Shown here: positions 19,473-27,495 of the stretch, piece after piece
How the letters are laid out: the number at the start of each line of letters is the position of its first letter
How positions within the stretch are numbered: position 1 is the stretch's first letter
Assembly: GCF_000527175.1 (NCBI RefSeq)
Contig: NZ_AZUR01000001.1
Span: 1,337,011 to 1,401,010, forward strand
From: Pseudogulbenkiania sp. MAI-1
GTDB taxonomy: Bacteria; Pseudomonadota; Gammaproteobacteria; Burkholderiales; Chromobacteriaceae
Reading direction: 5' to 3'
DNA length: 64,000 bases
Made by a program: the position numbers and the translations under genes
The notes under the pieces: model-generated
The model's input: only the letters and a program-made list of their open reading frames with translations
Told to the model about the DNA's origin: nothing
Databases searched by the model: none

Positions 19473-20402
19473 TTGGATATCTTTATTCAACAAATCCTCA
19501 ATGGCTTCGTCCTGGGTAGCATCTACGCGCTGATCGCGCTGGGCTACACCATGGTGTACGGGATCATGGGGCTGATCAACTTCGCCCATGGCGAAGTCGT
19601 CATGATGGGGGCCATGGTCACCATCACCGTCGTCACCTCCCTGATGGGCGCCGGCCTCGGCCTGCCCGGACCGGCGCTGGTGCTGATCGGTCTCTTGATC
19701 GCCATCCCGGCCTGCGCGCTGCTCGGCTTCACCATCGAGCGTGTCGCCTACCGCCCGCTGCGCAACGCCCCGCGTCTCGCGCCGCTGATCACCGCCATCG
19801 GCCTGTCGATCGTGCTGCAGCAGGTCGCCATCCTGATCTGGGGCCGCAACTACATCCCGTTCCCGCCGATCCTGAGCCATGACACCATCGAGATCTTCGG
19901 CGCCAGCATTACCATGCTGCAAGTCATCATCATCGTGCTGTGCCTGGCCATCATGGCCGGCCTGTTGATCATGGTCGAGAAGACCAAGCTCGGCCGCGCC
20001 ATGCGCGCCACCAGCCAGAACCCGGGCGTGGCCTCGCTGATGGGCGTCAACGTCAACACCATCATCTCCTCCACCTTCATGCTGGGCTCCGCGCTGGGCG
20101 CCATCGCCGGCGTGATGGTCGCCACCAACTACGACCAGGCGCACTACTACATGGGCTTCCTGATCGGCCTGAAGGCCTTCACCGCGGCGGTACTGGGCGG
20201 CATCGGCAACCTGGGCGGCGCGGTGGCGGGCGGCATCCTGCTCGGCATCATCGAAAGCCTGGGCGCGGGCTACATCGGCACCCTGACCGGCGGCTTCCTC
20301 GGCAGCCACTACCAGGACATCTTCGCCTTCATGGTGCTGATCCTGGTGCTGATCTTCCGTCCGTCCGGCCTGTTGGGCGAAAAAATGGCCGACCGTGCCT
20401 GA
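19473..20402 (+). CDS. livH: High-affinity amino-acid ABC permease LivH
   Basis: A 309-residue inner-membrane permease with about eight hydrophobic helices. GYTMVYGIMGLINFAHGEV is the hallmark of LivH, and the inter-domain loop contains EKTKLGRAMRATSQNPGVASLMGV. The start is TTG at 19473, supported by AAAGGAGAG 6-14 bases upstream and by the family N-terminus DIFIQQILNG. It pairs with LivM in the Liv transporter. A 181-base gap with no clear terminator separates it from livJ. Confidence 0.94.
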   Translation: MDIFIQQILNGFVLGSIYALIALGYTMVYGIMGLINFAHGEVVMMGAMVTITVVTSLMGAGLGLPGPALVLIGLLIAIPACALLGFTIERVAYRPLRNAPRLAPLITAIGLSIVLQQVAILIWGRNYIPFPPILSHDTIEIFGASITMLQVIIIVLCLAIMAGLLIMVEKTKLGRAMRATSQNPGVASLMGVNVNTIISSTFMLGSALGAIAGVMVATNYDQAHYYMGFLIGLKAFTAAVLGGIGNLGGAVAGGILLGIIESLGAGYIGTLTGGFLGSHYQDIFAFMVLILVLIFRPSGLLGEKMADRA

Positions 20403-20421
20403 TCGAAGGAGAACAACCACC

Positions 20422-21507
20422 ATGACCATGGCACTCGAAATGAACAAGCAAGCCAGCCCCAAGAAAGTCGGCCTGTTCCTGGTATCGGCCGTCGCCCTCG
20501 CGGTGCTGCCGTTCCTCATTGGCGGTCTCTTGGGCAACTCCTGGCTGCGCATCATCGACTTCGCGCTGCTCTACGTGATGCTGGCGCTGGGCCTCAACAT
20601 CGTGGTCGGCTTCGCCGGCCTGCTGGACCTGGGCTTCATCGCCTTCTACGCCGTCGGTGCCTACACCTTCGCGCTGTTGGGCTCGCCGCACTTCGATATC
20701 CACCTGCCGTTCTACATCACCATCCCGCTGGGCGCCTTGCTCGCTGCCTTCTTCGGCGTGCTGCTGGGCACCCCGGTGCTGCGGCTGAAGGGCGACTATC
20801 TGGCGATCGTGACGCTGGGCTTCGGTGAAATCGTGCGCATCTTCATGAACAACCTGAACGCGCCGGTCAACATCACCAACGGCCCGCAAGGCATCAGCCT
20901 GATCGACCCGGTCAAGGTCGCCGGGCTGTCGTTCGGCAAGCCGCTCGAAATCGCCGGCTACACCTTCAACAGCGTCTACCTCTACTACTACTTCTTCCTG
21001 GCGCTGACCGTGCTGGTGGTGATCATGGCCTGGCGCCTGCAGCACTCCCGCATCGGCCGGGCCTGGGTCGCGATGCGCGAAGACTCCATCGCCGCCGCCG
21101 CCATGGGCCTCAACATCCGCAACATTAAGCTGCTGGCGTTCGCGCTGGGCGCCTTGTCGGGTGGCGTGGCGGGCGGCCTGTTCGCCTCGTTCCAGGGCTT
21201 CATCTCGCCGGAATCGTTTGGCCTCTTGGAATCAATCATGATCCTGGCCATGATCGTGCTGGGTGGCATGGGCCACATCCCGGGCGTGATCTTGGGGGCG
21301 GTGGTGCTCACCGTGGCCCCGGAAATCCTGCGTGACGTGATCGGCCCGCTGCAGATGAAAACCTTCGGCCGCATGCTGATCGACCCTGAGAACGCCCGCA
21401 TGCTGCTATTCGGCCTCGCCCTGGTGGTGATGATGCTGGTCCGTCCGGAAGGCATGTGGCCCTCCAAGCGCCGCAAGGCCGAATTCGACGACGCCAAGAA
21501 AGGTTAA
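20422..21507 (+). CDS. livM: High-affinity amino-acid ABC permease LivM
   Basis: A 361-residue partner permease. The family signature is LYVMLALGLNIVVGFAGLLDLG followed by GAYTFALLGSP, and a cytoplasmic loop RIGRAWVAMREDSIAAAAMG interacts with the ATPases. The ATG at 20422 has AAGGAG 10 bases upstream; ATG 20428 is an alternative. It follows livH by about 20 bases and precedes livG by 3 bases, so translation is probably coupled. Confidence 0.94.
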   Translation: MTMALEMNKQASPKKVGLFLVSAVALAVLPFLIGGLLGNSWLRIIDFALLYVMLALGLNIVVGFAGLLDLGFIAFYAVGAYTFALLGSPHFDIHLPFYITIPLGALLAAFFGVLLGTPVLRLKGDYLAIVTLGFGEIVRIFMNNLNAPVNITNGPQGISLIDPVKVAGLSFGKPLEIAGYTFNSVYLYYYFFLALTVLVVIMAWRLQHSRIGRAWVAMREDSIAAAAMGLNIRNIKLLAFALGALSGGVAGGLFASFQGFISPESFGLLESIMILAMIVLGGMGHIPGVILGAVVLTVAPEILRDVIGPLQMKTFGRMLIDPENARMLLFGLALVVMMLVRPEGMWPSKRRKAEFDDAKKG

Positions 21508-21510
21508 GCC

Positions 21511-22281
21511 ATGGCCCACGCCCTGCTCAAAATCGACGGCATCAACAAGCGCTTTGGCGGCCTGCATGCCCTCAACAACGTCGCCCTCACCATCAACAAG
21601 GGTGAAATCTACGGTCTGATCGGCCCCAATGGCGCCGGCAAGACCACGCTGTTCAACGTGCTCACCGGGCTCTACCAGCCCGACGAAGGGACCTTCACCT
21701 TCGACGGGAAGGACCTGTTCCGCGCCAAGCCGCACATCGTGGTCGAAAGCGGCATCGCGCGCACCTTCCAGAACATCCGCCTGTTCGCCGAGATGACCGC
21801 CCTGGAAAACGTCATGGTCGGGCGCCACATCCGCTCCAAGGCCAACGCCCTGGGCGCGATCCTGCGCGACAAGAAGACCATGGCCGAGGAAAAGGCCATC
21901 GAAGAGAAGGCCTGGGAACTCTTGGCCTACGTCGGCATCACCGACGTCGCCTATGAGCGCGCCCGCAACCTGTCGTACGGCCACCAGCGCCGCCTCGAGA
22001 TCGCCCGCGCGCTCGCCACCGAGCCCAAGCTCTTGGCGCTCGACGAACCGGCCGCCGGCATGAACCCGAGCGAAACCGAAGACCTCAAGGCGCTGATGGA
22101 AAAGATCCGCAAGGACGGCGTCACCGTGCTGCTGATCGAACACGACGTCAAGCTGATGATGGGCCTGTGCGACCGCATCGCCGTGCTCGACTACGGCAAG
22201 AAGATCGCCGAAGGCGTGCCGGAAGTGGTGCGCAAAGACCCGAAAGTGATTGAAGCCTACCTGGGAGCGGCCCACGCATGA
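21511..22281 (+). CDS. livG: Amino-acid ABC transporter ATPase LivG
   Basis: A 256-residue ATPase of the Liv transporter. The Walker A motif is GPNGAGKTT, the Q-loop region is ARTFQNIRLF, the signature is LSYGHQRRLEIARAL and Walker B is LLALDEPAAGMNP. All match LivG rather than LivF (LSYG signature; the switch His lies in LLIEHDVKLMMGLCDRI). It overlaps livF by 4 bases (ATGA), indicating translational coupling. Confidence 0.95.
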   Translation: MAHALLKIDGINKRFGGLHALNNVALTINKGEIYGLIGPNGAGKTTLFNVLTGLYQPDEGTFTFDGKDLFRAKPHIVVESGIARTFQNIRLFAEMTALENVMVGRHIRSKANALGAILRDKKTMAEEKAIEEKAWELLAYVGITDVAYERARNLSYGHQRRLEIARALATEPKLLALDEPAAGMNPSETEDLKALMEKIRKDGVTVLLIEHDVKLMMGLCDRIAVLDYGKKIAEGVPEVVRKDPKVIEAYLGAAHA

Positions 22282-22991
22282 GTCGACTGTTGGAAGTCAA
22301 AAACCTGCAAGTGTCGTACGGCGGCATCCATGCCGTGAAAGGCATCGACCTGCACATCGAACAAGGCGAACTGGTCACGCTGATCGGCGCCAACGGCGCC
22401 GGCAAGACCTCGACGCTGCGCACCCTGGTCGGCATGGAAAAGAAATCCGGCGGCAGCATCGTCTACGACGGCAAGGAAACCGCCCACATCCCGGCGCACA
22501 ACTTCGTGCGCCACGGCCTGGCCATGGTGCCGGAAGGCCGCGGCATCTTCGCCAAGTTGACCGTGGAAGAGAACCTGCTGATGGGCGCGTTCTACCGCGA
22601 CGACAAGGCGGCGATCCAGAACGAGCTGGAACACGTCTACGAGCTGTTCCCGCGCCTGAAGGAACGCTTCAAGCAGCTCGCCGGCACGCTGTCGGGCGGC
22701 GAACAGCAGATGGTGGCGATGGGCCGGGCGATCCTGTCCAAGCCCAAGCTCTTGCTGTTGGACGAACCGTCAATGGGCCTGGCGCCGATCATCGTGCAGA
22801 AGATCTTCGAGATCATCCAGATGATCTCGGCGCAGGGCGTGACAATGCTGCTGGTGGAGCAGAACGCCAAGCTGGCGTTGGAGATCAGCCAGCGCGGCTA
22901 CGTGATGGAGAGTGGCCGCATCACGATGAGCGGCCCGGCACGCGATCTGCTGAACGACGAGCGGGTGCGTAACGCCTATCTGGGCGGCTGA
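22278..22991 (+). CDS. livF: Amino-acid ABC transporter ATPase LivF
   Basis: A 237-residue second ATPase. Walker A is GANGAGKTS, the Q-loop phrase is MVPEGRGIFAKLTVEENL, the signature is LSGGEQQMVAMGRAI and Walker B is LLLLDEPSMGLAP, the LivF pattern. It is the last gene of the operon starting with the cupin at 14563 and is followed by a strong terminator. Confidence 0.95.
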   Translation: MSRLLEVKNLQVSYGGIHAVKGIDLHIEQGELVTLIGANGAGKTSTLRTLVGMEKKSGGSIVYDGKETAHIPAHNFVRHGLAMVPEGRGIFAKLTVEENLLMGAFYRDDKAAIQNELEHVYELFPRLKERFKQLAGTLSGGEQQMVAMGRAILSKPKLLLLDEPSMGLAPIIVQKIFEIIQMISAQGVTMLLVEQNAKLALEISQRGYVMESGRITMSGPARDLLNDERVRNAYLGG

Positions 22992-23019
22992 CCCGAGCAA
23001 GCAATGAATGCGACTCTTG

Positions 23020-23059
23020 GCCCCGGCGTGCTGGTTCACCAGCTCCTCGGGGCTTTTTT
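23020..23059 (+). terminator. Rho-independent terminator after livF
   Basis: A two-tier hairpin has outer stem GCCCCG / CGGGGC and inner stem GCTGGT / ACCAGC, followed by six T residues. It closes the cupin-to-livF operon. Confidence 0.88.
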
Positions 23060-23141
23060 GAATTGAGTGGCAATTACCGCTTAACGGTTTGTTTTACTCA
23101 CGGACTTCATGATACGAAGCTTATAAGGAACTGCTGCTGCC

Positions 23142-23375
23142 ATGAATCTCTCATCTATCGGAAAAAAACTTTACCTTGGATTTCTCGTCGTATTGATCGT
23201 GATGGCTGCTCTGGTGCTATCGAGTTGGCAGTCACTACGTCAGTTACATGAGGCCAACGAACTCAATACCCACTCCTACCAGGTGGTGTCGGCCATTGAT
23301 GGCCTATGCGATCTCGGTCTACCCGATGAAAGAAGCCGCTATGCACTCTTCGGGCCCATAGAAGCTTTGAACTAG
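23142..23375 (+). pseudogene. Truncated chemoreceptor (MCP) N-terminus
   Basis: The 77-codon frame reads as the first transmembrane helix and the start of the four-helix-bundle sensor of a methyl-accepting chemotaxis protein (MNLSSIGKKLYLGFLVVL, then LHEANELNTHSYQVVSAIDGL). After about residue 55 the sequence degrades (RYALFG echoes the usual RGYALTG) and stops. No HAMP or signalling domain follows, so it is a relic. Confidence 0.75.
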
Positions 23376-23419
23376 AGCCGCAGTGATTCCAATGTTAACC
23401 ATATAGAGGCCAACCCAAC

Positions 23420-23809
23420 ATGCCACTCCTCAAATTCGACATCATCCAGGGACGCAGTGACGAGCAGATCCGGACACTCCTGGACTCCGCCCACCAAGCT
23501 ATGGTTCAAGCCTTTGAAGTTCCTCCAAGTGACCGCTATCAATGTGTCACTCAGCATCGCCCCGGGGAACTCGTCTTGGAAGACACAGGCTTGGGCTATA
23601 CACGATCTGTCAGCGTCGTTTTACTGACAGTCGTTACACGTCCAAGATTGCCGGCGCAGAAAGTTGAGTTCTATCGCTTGTTGGCTGAGAAACTAGAAGC
23701 CGATTGCAGCCTGTCGCCTGATGATTTGATTATTTCGCTGGTGGAAAACGCAGATGCGGACTGGTCATTCGGTCGTGGGCGAGCTCAGTTCCTTACCAAG
23801 GAACTCTGA
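23420..23809 (+). CDS. Tautomerase-family protein
   Basis: A 129-residue protein of the MIF/4-oxalocrotonate tautomerase superfamily. It begins MPLLKFDI, so the mature protein would expose the catalytic Pro1. The length and the phrases RSDEQIRTLLDSAHQAMVQAF, PPSDRYQCVTQH and LAEKLEADCSLSPDDLIISL fit the longer fused-type Tautomerase_2 proteins. Members isomerise or hydrate unsaturated acids, including acrylate-type and cis-3-chloroacrylic compounds. The ribosome site is weak. It lies between a chemoreceptor relic and the operator repeats upstream of a LysR gene. Confidence 0.8.
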   Translation: MPLLKFDIIQGRSDEQIRTLLDSAHQAMVQAFEVPPSDRYQCVTQHRPGELVLEDTGLGYTRSVSVVLLTVVTRPRLPAQKVEFYRLLAEKLEADCSLSPDDLIISLVENADADWSFGRGRAQFLTKEL

Positions 23810-24158
23810 TCCCGGTGGTCAAGGCTTTCCTGTTGGCCGCTGCCACCCGTCCTTACCTAACTCCCTGATCTGCTCCCCTATCTGCCATGAACCAACACTG
23901 CCCTGAACGGCCGGAGCGGATCGAAAGTTCCCATTCCCCGAGCCGGAAAGCTGACCTTCGACATTGGTGAAAGGGAATTGGCAGGTATGTAACCCTGAAC
24001 AGACGTTCAGGGCAGATGGTGTGGCAGACCGCTTTGGCCGATGAGTTGTCGGGGGGTATCAGCTGGTAATGGCTGCTTTTAGTTTCGGTAAGCTTTCCGC
24101 GCGATCATGAGGTGCGACAACCCTGTCTGGACAAGTCTTGCAGACTGATGACGAGTTA
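23810..24158. other. Gene-free stretch with a palindrome
   Basis: No gene is seen. It holds a perfect 8-base dyad CCCTGAAC-AGAC-GTTCAGGG at 23993-24012, and the same CCCTGAAC word at 23901-23908. There is no T-run. The sequence looks like decayed DNA at the right edge of the segment separating the MFS exporter from its probable regulator. Confidence 0.5.
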
Positions 24159-24296
24159 GCTGTTTTCGACTTTAATTGATAGTTTGTGGGAGAACTGCTT
24201 CGGTTGGACCGGGTTGTTTTCGACTTTAGCTAAAACTCCAACTGAAACAGGTCCTCTGAAAGCCTTGCTAGAGCCGGGGGCTTGTTTTCGACTTTA
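24159..24296. promoter_or_regulatory. Three operator-like repeats upstream of the LysR gene at 24311
   Basis: TGTTTTCGACTTTA occurs exactly at 24161-24174, 24215-24228 and 24283-24296. The first extends to a 17-base match (GCTGTTTTCGACTTTAA) with the complement of 12989-13005. Direct repeats so near the start of a LysR gene suggest autoregulation, and the shared word links this regulator to the MFS exporter. Confidence 0.72.
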
Positions 24297-24310
24297 ATAG
24301 GCCAGAATAC

Positions 24311-25231
24311 ATGTCGAAACCCGATCTCAACCAGCTGATCACCCTTGACGTGCTGCTTACCGAAGGCAGCGTGGCGCGCGCGGCCCGGCGCTTGCGGCTG
24401 AGTCCGTCGGCGATGAGCCGGGCGCTGGCGCGACTGCGCGAGACGACGGGCGATCCGCTGTTGGTCAGGGCGGGACGCGGCCTCGTGCCCACGCCTCGTG
24501 CGCTGGAACTGCGCGAGCAGGTCGGTCAGCTCGTGCAGGATGCGGAAGCGGTGCTGCGCCCGGCCGAGAAGCTCGATCTCGCACAACTCGTCCGCACCTT
24601 CACGCTGCGCGTCGGCGACGGCTTCGTGGAAAACTTCGGGCCGAGCCTTATCGCCCGTATCGGCGAGGAAGCCCCCGGCGTGCGGCTGCGCTTCGTGCAG
24701 AAGCAGGACAAGGACAGCGCGCCGCTGCGCGACGGCAGCGTCGATCTGGATACCGGCGTGGTCGGGGAGGGGACGGGACCGGAAGTGCGCACGCGTGCCT
24801 TGTTCCGCGACCGTTTCATCGGCGTCGTGCGCATGGGGCACCCGCTGAGCCAGGGCGAGGTCACACCGGCCCGTTATGCGGCGGGCCGGCACATCCTCGT
24901 CTCGCGGCGCGGGCTCGACAAGGGGCCGGTCGATGACGTCTTGAAGCCGCTCGGGCTGGAGCGGGAGATCGTCACCATCGTCGGCGGTTTTGCTTCCGCG
25001 CTGGCCCTGGCTCGGGCCACCGAGCTGATCGCCACCGTCCCCGAACGCCATACGGGCAACTTGCGCGAGGGGCTGTTCAGCTTTGTCCTTCCGGTTTTCC
25101 CGCCGGAGATCACGGTTTCCATGCTCTGGCACCCGCGGATGGATGCCGACCCGGCGCATCGTTGGTTGCGCGGGTGCGTTCGAGAAGTGTGCACGCACAA
25201 CTCACCGCTTGATCGAGGCGCAAAAGGGTAG
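24311..25231 (+). CDS. LysR-family transcriptional regulator, probable regulator of the MFS exporter
   Basis: 306 residues. The DNA-binding domain (LNQLITLDVLLTEGSVARAARRL, SPSAMSRALARLRETTGD) is of the NodD/LinR-like branch, followed by an effector domain (RTFTLRVGDGFVENFGPSLI). The ATG at 24311 is 14 bases after the last of three TGTTTTCGACTTTA repeats. The same repeat lies upstream of the MFS exporter at 11342-12808 in the mirrored orientation expected for a divergent pair. Regulation of that exporter is inferred from these shared sites. The effector is unknown. Confidence 0.88.
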   Translation: MSKPDLNQLITLDVLLTEGSVARAARRLRLSPSAMSRALARLRETTGDPLLVRAGRGLVPTPRALELREQVGQLVQDAEAVLRPAEKLDLAQLVRTFTLRVGDGFVENFGPSLIARIGEEAPGVRLRFVQKQDKDSAPLRDGSVDLDTGVVGEGTGPEVRTRALFRDRFIGVVRMGHPLSQGEVTPARYAAGRHILVSRRGLDKGPVDDVLKPLGLEREIVTIVGGFASALALARATELIATVPERHTGNLREGLFSFVLPVFPPEITVSMLWHPRMDADPAHRWLRGCVREVCTHNSPLDRGAKG

Positions 25232-25258
25232 GGGGACGATCAAACCGGATACCCACTT

Positions 25259-25446
25259 TTATTCCAACACGGCCGGCACGGCCTTCTCTGTGTCCGGTAT
25301 TTCCGACGTCAGCTCGATCTGCTGCATCGGTATGTCCGTCTTGACACTGTGCACTCCCCTTTTATCATCCGGGTGAGGTGCTCGATCTGAAATTGCCGGT
25401 AGTCATCCAGATCGGAGGCGACAACCCGTAACAGGAAATCGCAGCA
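25259..25446 (-). pseudogene. Lrp/AsnC-family regulator remnant (C-terminal end, frameshifted)
   Basis: The minus strand reads DFLLRVVASDLDDYRQFQIE followed by HLTRM, the conserved effector-domain segment of Lrp/AsnC regulators. A frame change near 25355 then leads to VHSVKTDIPMQQIELTSEIP, which is the normal family continuation, and a stop at 25259. The helix-turn-helix half is absent. The fragment ends where a DinB fragment begins on the other strand. Confidence 0.75.
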
Positions 25447-25699
25447 GAGGGAAATCGACCAGTGGTATATCGGCTATGTGGAGTCCTTGCCCGCCGTAGA
25501 ACTGGCGCAAGGGGTCGAGGTCGAATTCATCGGCAGCGGACATGGCGCGATGTCGCGCAGCGATATCCGGCTGCACGTGGTCAATCACACTACCTATTAC
25601 CGTGGCCATGCGGCGGATATTCTTTACCATCTGGAGATCGTGCCCCCCACCACCAACCCGCCGGTGTTCCTGCGGGAAGCCGCCCGGGCCGGCGCTTAG
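25445..25699 (+). pseudogene. DinB-family protein remnant (C-terminal half)
   Basis: The frame reads REIDQWYIGYVESLP and later RLHVVNHTTYYRGHAADILY, the C-terminal helices of DinB four-helix-bundle proteins, including the conserved HVVNH...YRG metal-site histidines. The N-terminal half and a proper start are missing, and the fragment abuts the Lrp remnant. A GTG at 25478 could start a 73-residue peptide, but that would lack half the fold. Confidence 0.7.
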
Positions 25700-25829
25700 C
25701 GCAATGGCCGATTGTGCCAAGGGGCTGGCATGATCGCTGCGATGGCGGCGGCGTATCCGGCATAACGATTCCACGTTACCATACCGCCATCATGCCGCCA
25801 GTTCTGTCATAACGCTCAGCCATAACAAG

Positions 25830-26843
25830 ATGAATCTCCGCCAGTTCGCCGCCCTGTTGAATCTGTCTCCCACCACCGTCAGCCGCGCCCTGAATGGTTT
25901 CCCCGAAGTGAATGCGGAAACGCGCGAGCGCGTGCTGGCGGCCGCCGCCCAGTACGGCTACCGGCCCAACACGGTGGCGCGGCGCCTGGCTACCGGCCGC
26001 ACCGACAGCATCGGCCTGATCTACCCGTTCGAGCCGAGCGACCTGGGTGACCCGGTATTCCTGGACGTGATCGCCGGTATCACCGAGCGGCTGGCCGAGG
26101 AGCAGATGGACCTGGTGATCGTTTCGGCCGCCAAGTCGAACGAGTTGGCCACCTACCACCGCGTGGTGTCTGGCAGCCGGGTGGACGGCCTGATCGTGGC
26201 GCGTACCCAGGTGGACGACCCGCGTCTCAATTATCTGCAGGACAAGAACTTTCCTTTCGTCGCGCACGGCCGCTCGAACCTCAAGCAGCCTTACCCCTGG
26301 TTCGACTACGACAACGAGGCCGGCATGCGCATGGCGGTGGAGCGCTTGGCCGGCTTCGGTCATCGCGATATCGCGCTGATCAGCTCCCCGCTCAACATGA
26401 ACTTCGCCAGGCAGCGCCGCCAGGGCTTTTTGCTCGGCCTCGATGCTGCGGGGCTTGAGCCGGTGCCGGAGCACTTGGTGGTGGGCGGGCTGGCGCCGGG
26501 GCAAGGCAGTGAGGCGATGGAGCGGCTGCTGGCATCGTCGCCGCGGCCCACTGCCGTGGTCGTCGACAACAACGTGGCAGCGGTCGGCGTGCTGCAGGCG
26601 TTGCGCCGTGCCGGTCTGGTGCCCGGCCGCGACATTTCGGTGGTCGTGTTCGGCAATATGCCGGCGCTCGACGGCGAGGCCAGCACGGTCAGCGCCGTCG
26701 TGCAGCCCGAGCCGCGCAAGGCCGGCCGCACCCTGGCCGAGCTGATGTTGGCACGTCTGGCCGGCAAGCCCGTAGCCGGGCTGACGCAGCTGTGGAAGCC
26801 GGTGCTGGTGGCCGGTGATACCGACGGGCCGCTGCCCGGCTGA
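25830..26843 (+). CDS. LacI-family repressor of the maltodextrin genes
   Basis: 337 residues. The LacI helix-turn-helix is MNLRQFAALLNLSPTTVSRALNGFPEV with the hinge helix RPNTVARRLATGRT, followed by a periplasmic-binding-protein-like sugar domain. The palindrome CAAACCGGTTTG, a LacI/GalR-type operator with a central CG, occurs four times between this gene and lamB. The gene lies upstream of the maltoporin, alpha-glucosidase and maltose ABC operon, so it probably represses them until a glucoside or phosphosugar binds. The ribosome-binding site is weak. Control of the mal operon is inferred from position and operators. Confidence 0.9.
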   Translation: MNLRQFAALLNLSPTTVSRALNGFPEVNAETRERVLAAAAQYGYRPNTVARRLATGRTDSIGLIYPFEPSDLGDPVFLDVIAGITERLAEEQMDLVIVSAAKSNELATYHRVVSGSRVDGLIVARTQVDDPRLNYLQDKNFPFVAHGRSNLKQPYPWFDYDNEAGMRMAVERLAGFGHRDIALISSPLNMNFARQRRQGFLLGLDAAGLEPVPEHLVVGGLAPGQGSEAMERLLASSPRPTAVVVDNNVAAVGVLQALRRAGLVPGRDISVVVFGNMPALDGEASTVSAVVQPEPRKAGRTLAELMLARLAGKPVAGLTQLWKPVLVAGDTDGPLPG

Positions 26844-27139
26844 CGTCGCGAGTCGCTTGGTGCCAGGAGCCCCTGGAGGGGGCTCCCAGAGCTGATGCCC
26901 CTTTCCCCACCTTGTTGTCCATCCCCACCCAGAGCGGGTTAGCCAACCGCTAACCCGCCCATTCCCACGCTGGATCGCCCAGCGCCTGGCTGCGTGGCAG
27001 TGATCCGCATGGCGGCGACCGCCTTGTCGGCTCGGCCCCTTCGGCATGGGCGCATTGCCCGGTGTCTTTCCCGCGGCTTGTGCCGGGCGCCGGGCAAGCG
27101 AGGAGGCATACCCTGTTGGACGATAGCGCATGCTCAATC
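26844..27139. other. Spacer downstream of the LacI-type gene
   Basis: No gene or clear terminator is seen here. It includes GC-rich sequence after the repressor stop and leads into the AT-rich operator region of lamB. Confidence 0.5.
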
Positions 27140-27151
27140 CAAACCGGTTTG
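27140..27151. promoter_or_regulatory. Upstream LacI-type operator (CAAACCGGTTTG)
   Basis: A perfect 12-base palindrome lies 178 bases upstream of the main operator group. The distance would suit repression by DNA looping. Confidence 0.75.
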
Positions 27152-27317
27152 GTTTTGCGCGTTGCAGCAAATATTATTTCCTTAATCTGTTTATATGGTT
27201 GTTATTGAAGGAAATTTAATTTTGCTGCTTTCAAAATTTGCTGCAAATGCACAATTGTTGGCAAAAAAGAAACACAAAATCTCACATTTTTTGGTCTTCC
27301 CACTATCTCGCCATACT

Positions 27318-27389
27318 CAAACCGGTTTGAACCAAGTATGATCGCACCACCAAATTCAAACCGGTTTGGATCGAAGTCAAACCGGTTTG
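27318..27389. promoter_or_regulatory. Three LacI-type operators upstream of lamB
   Basis: Perfect CAAACCGGTTTG palindromes lie at 27318-27329, 27357-27368 and 27378-27389. The last two are 21 bases apart, two helical turns, so bound proteins would lie on one face. The surrounding AT-rich DNA probably holds the lamB promoter, which I could not place exactly. Confidence 0.82.
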
Positions 27390-27495
27390 ATAGTGGATGA
27401 TTGGCGCCGTACGGGCTTAATTTCGCACGATTCATGCCGGTTCGGCGCCGTTGGGGAAATAGTTAATAGGGTTCGATAAAACCCAGGGGTAGAAG

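Noticed and set aside
25403..25774. Minus-strand open frame of 123 codons
   Set aside because: It lies antisense to the recognisable DinB fragment and has no family features.
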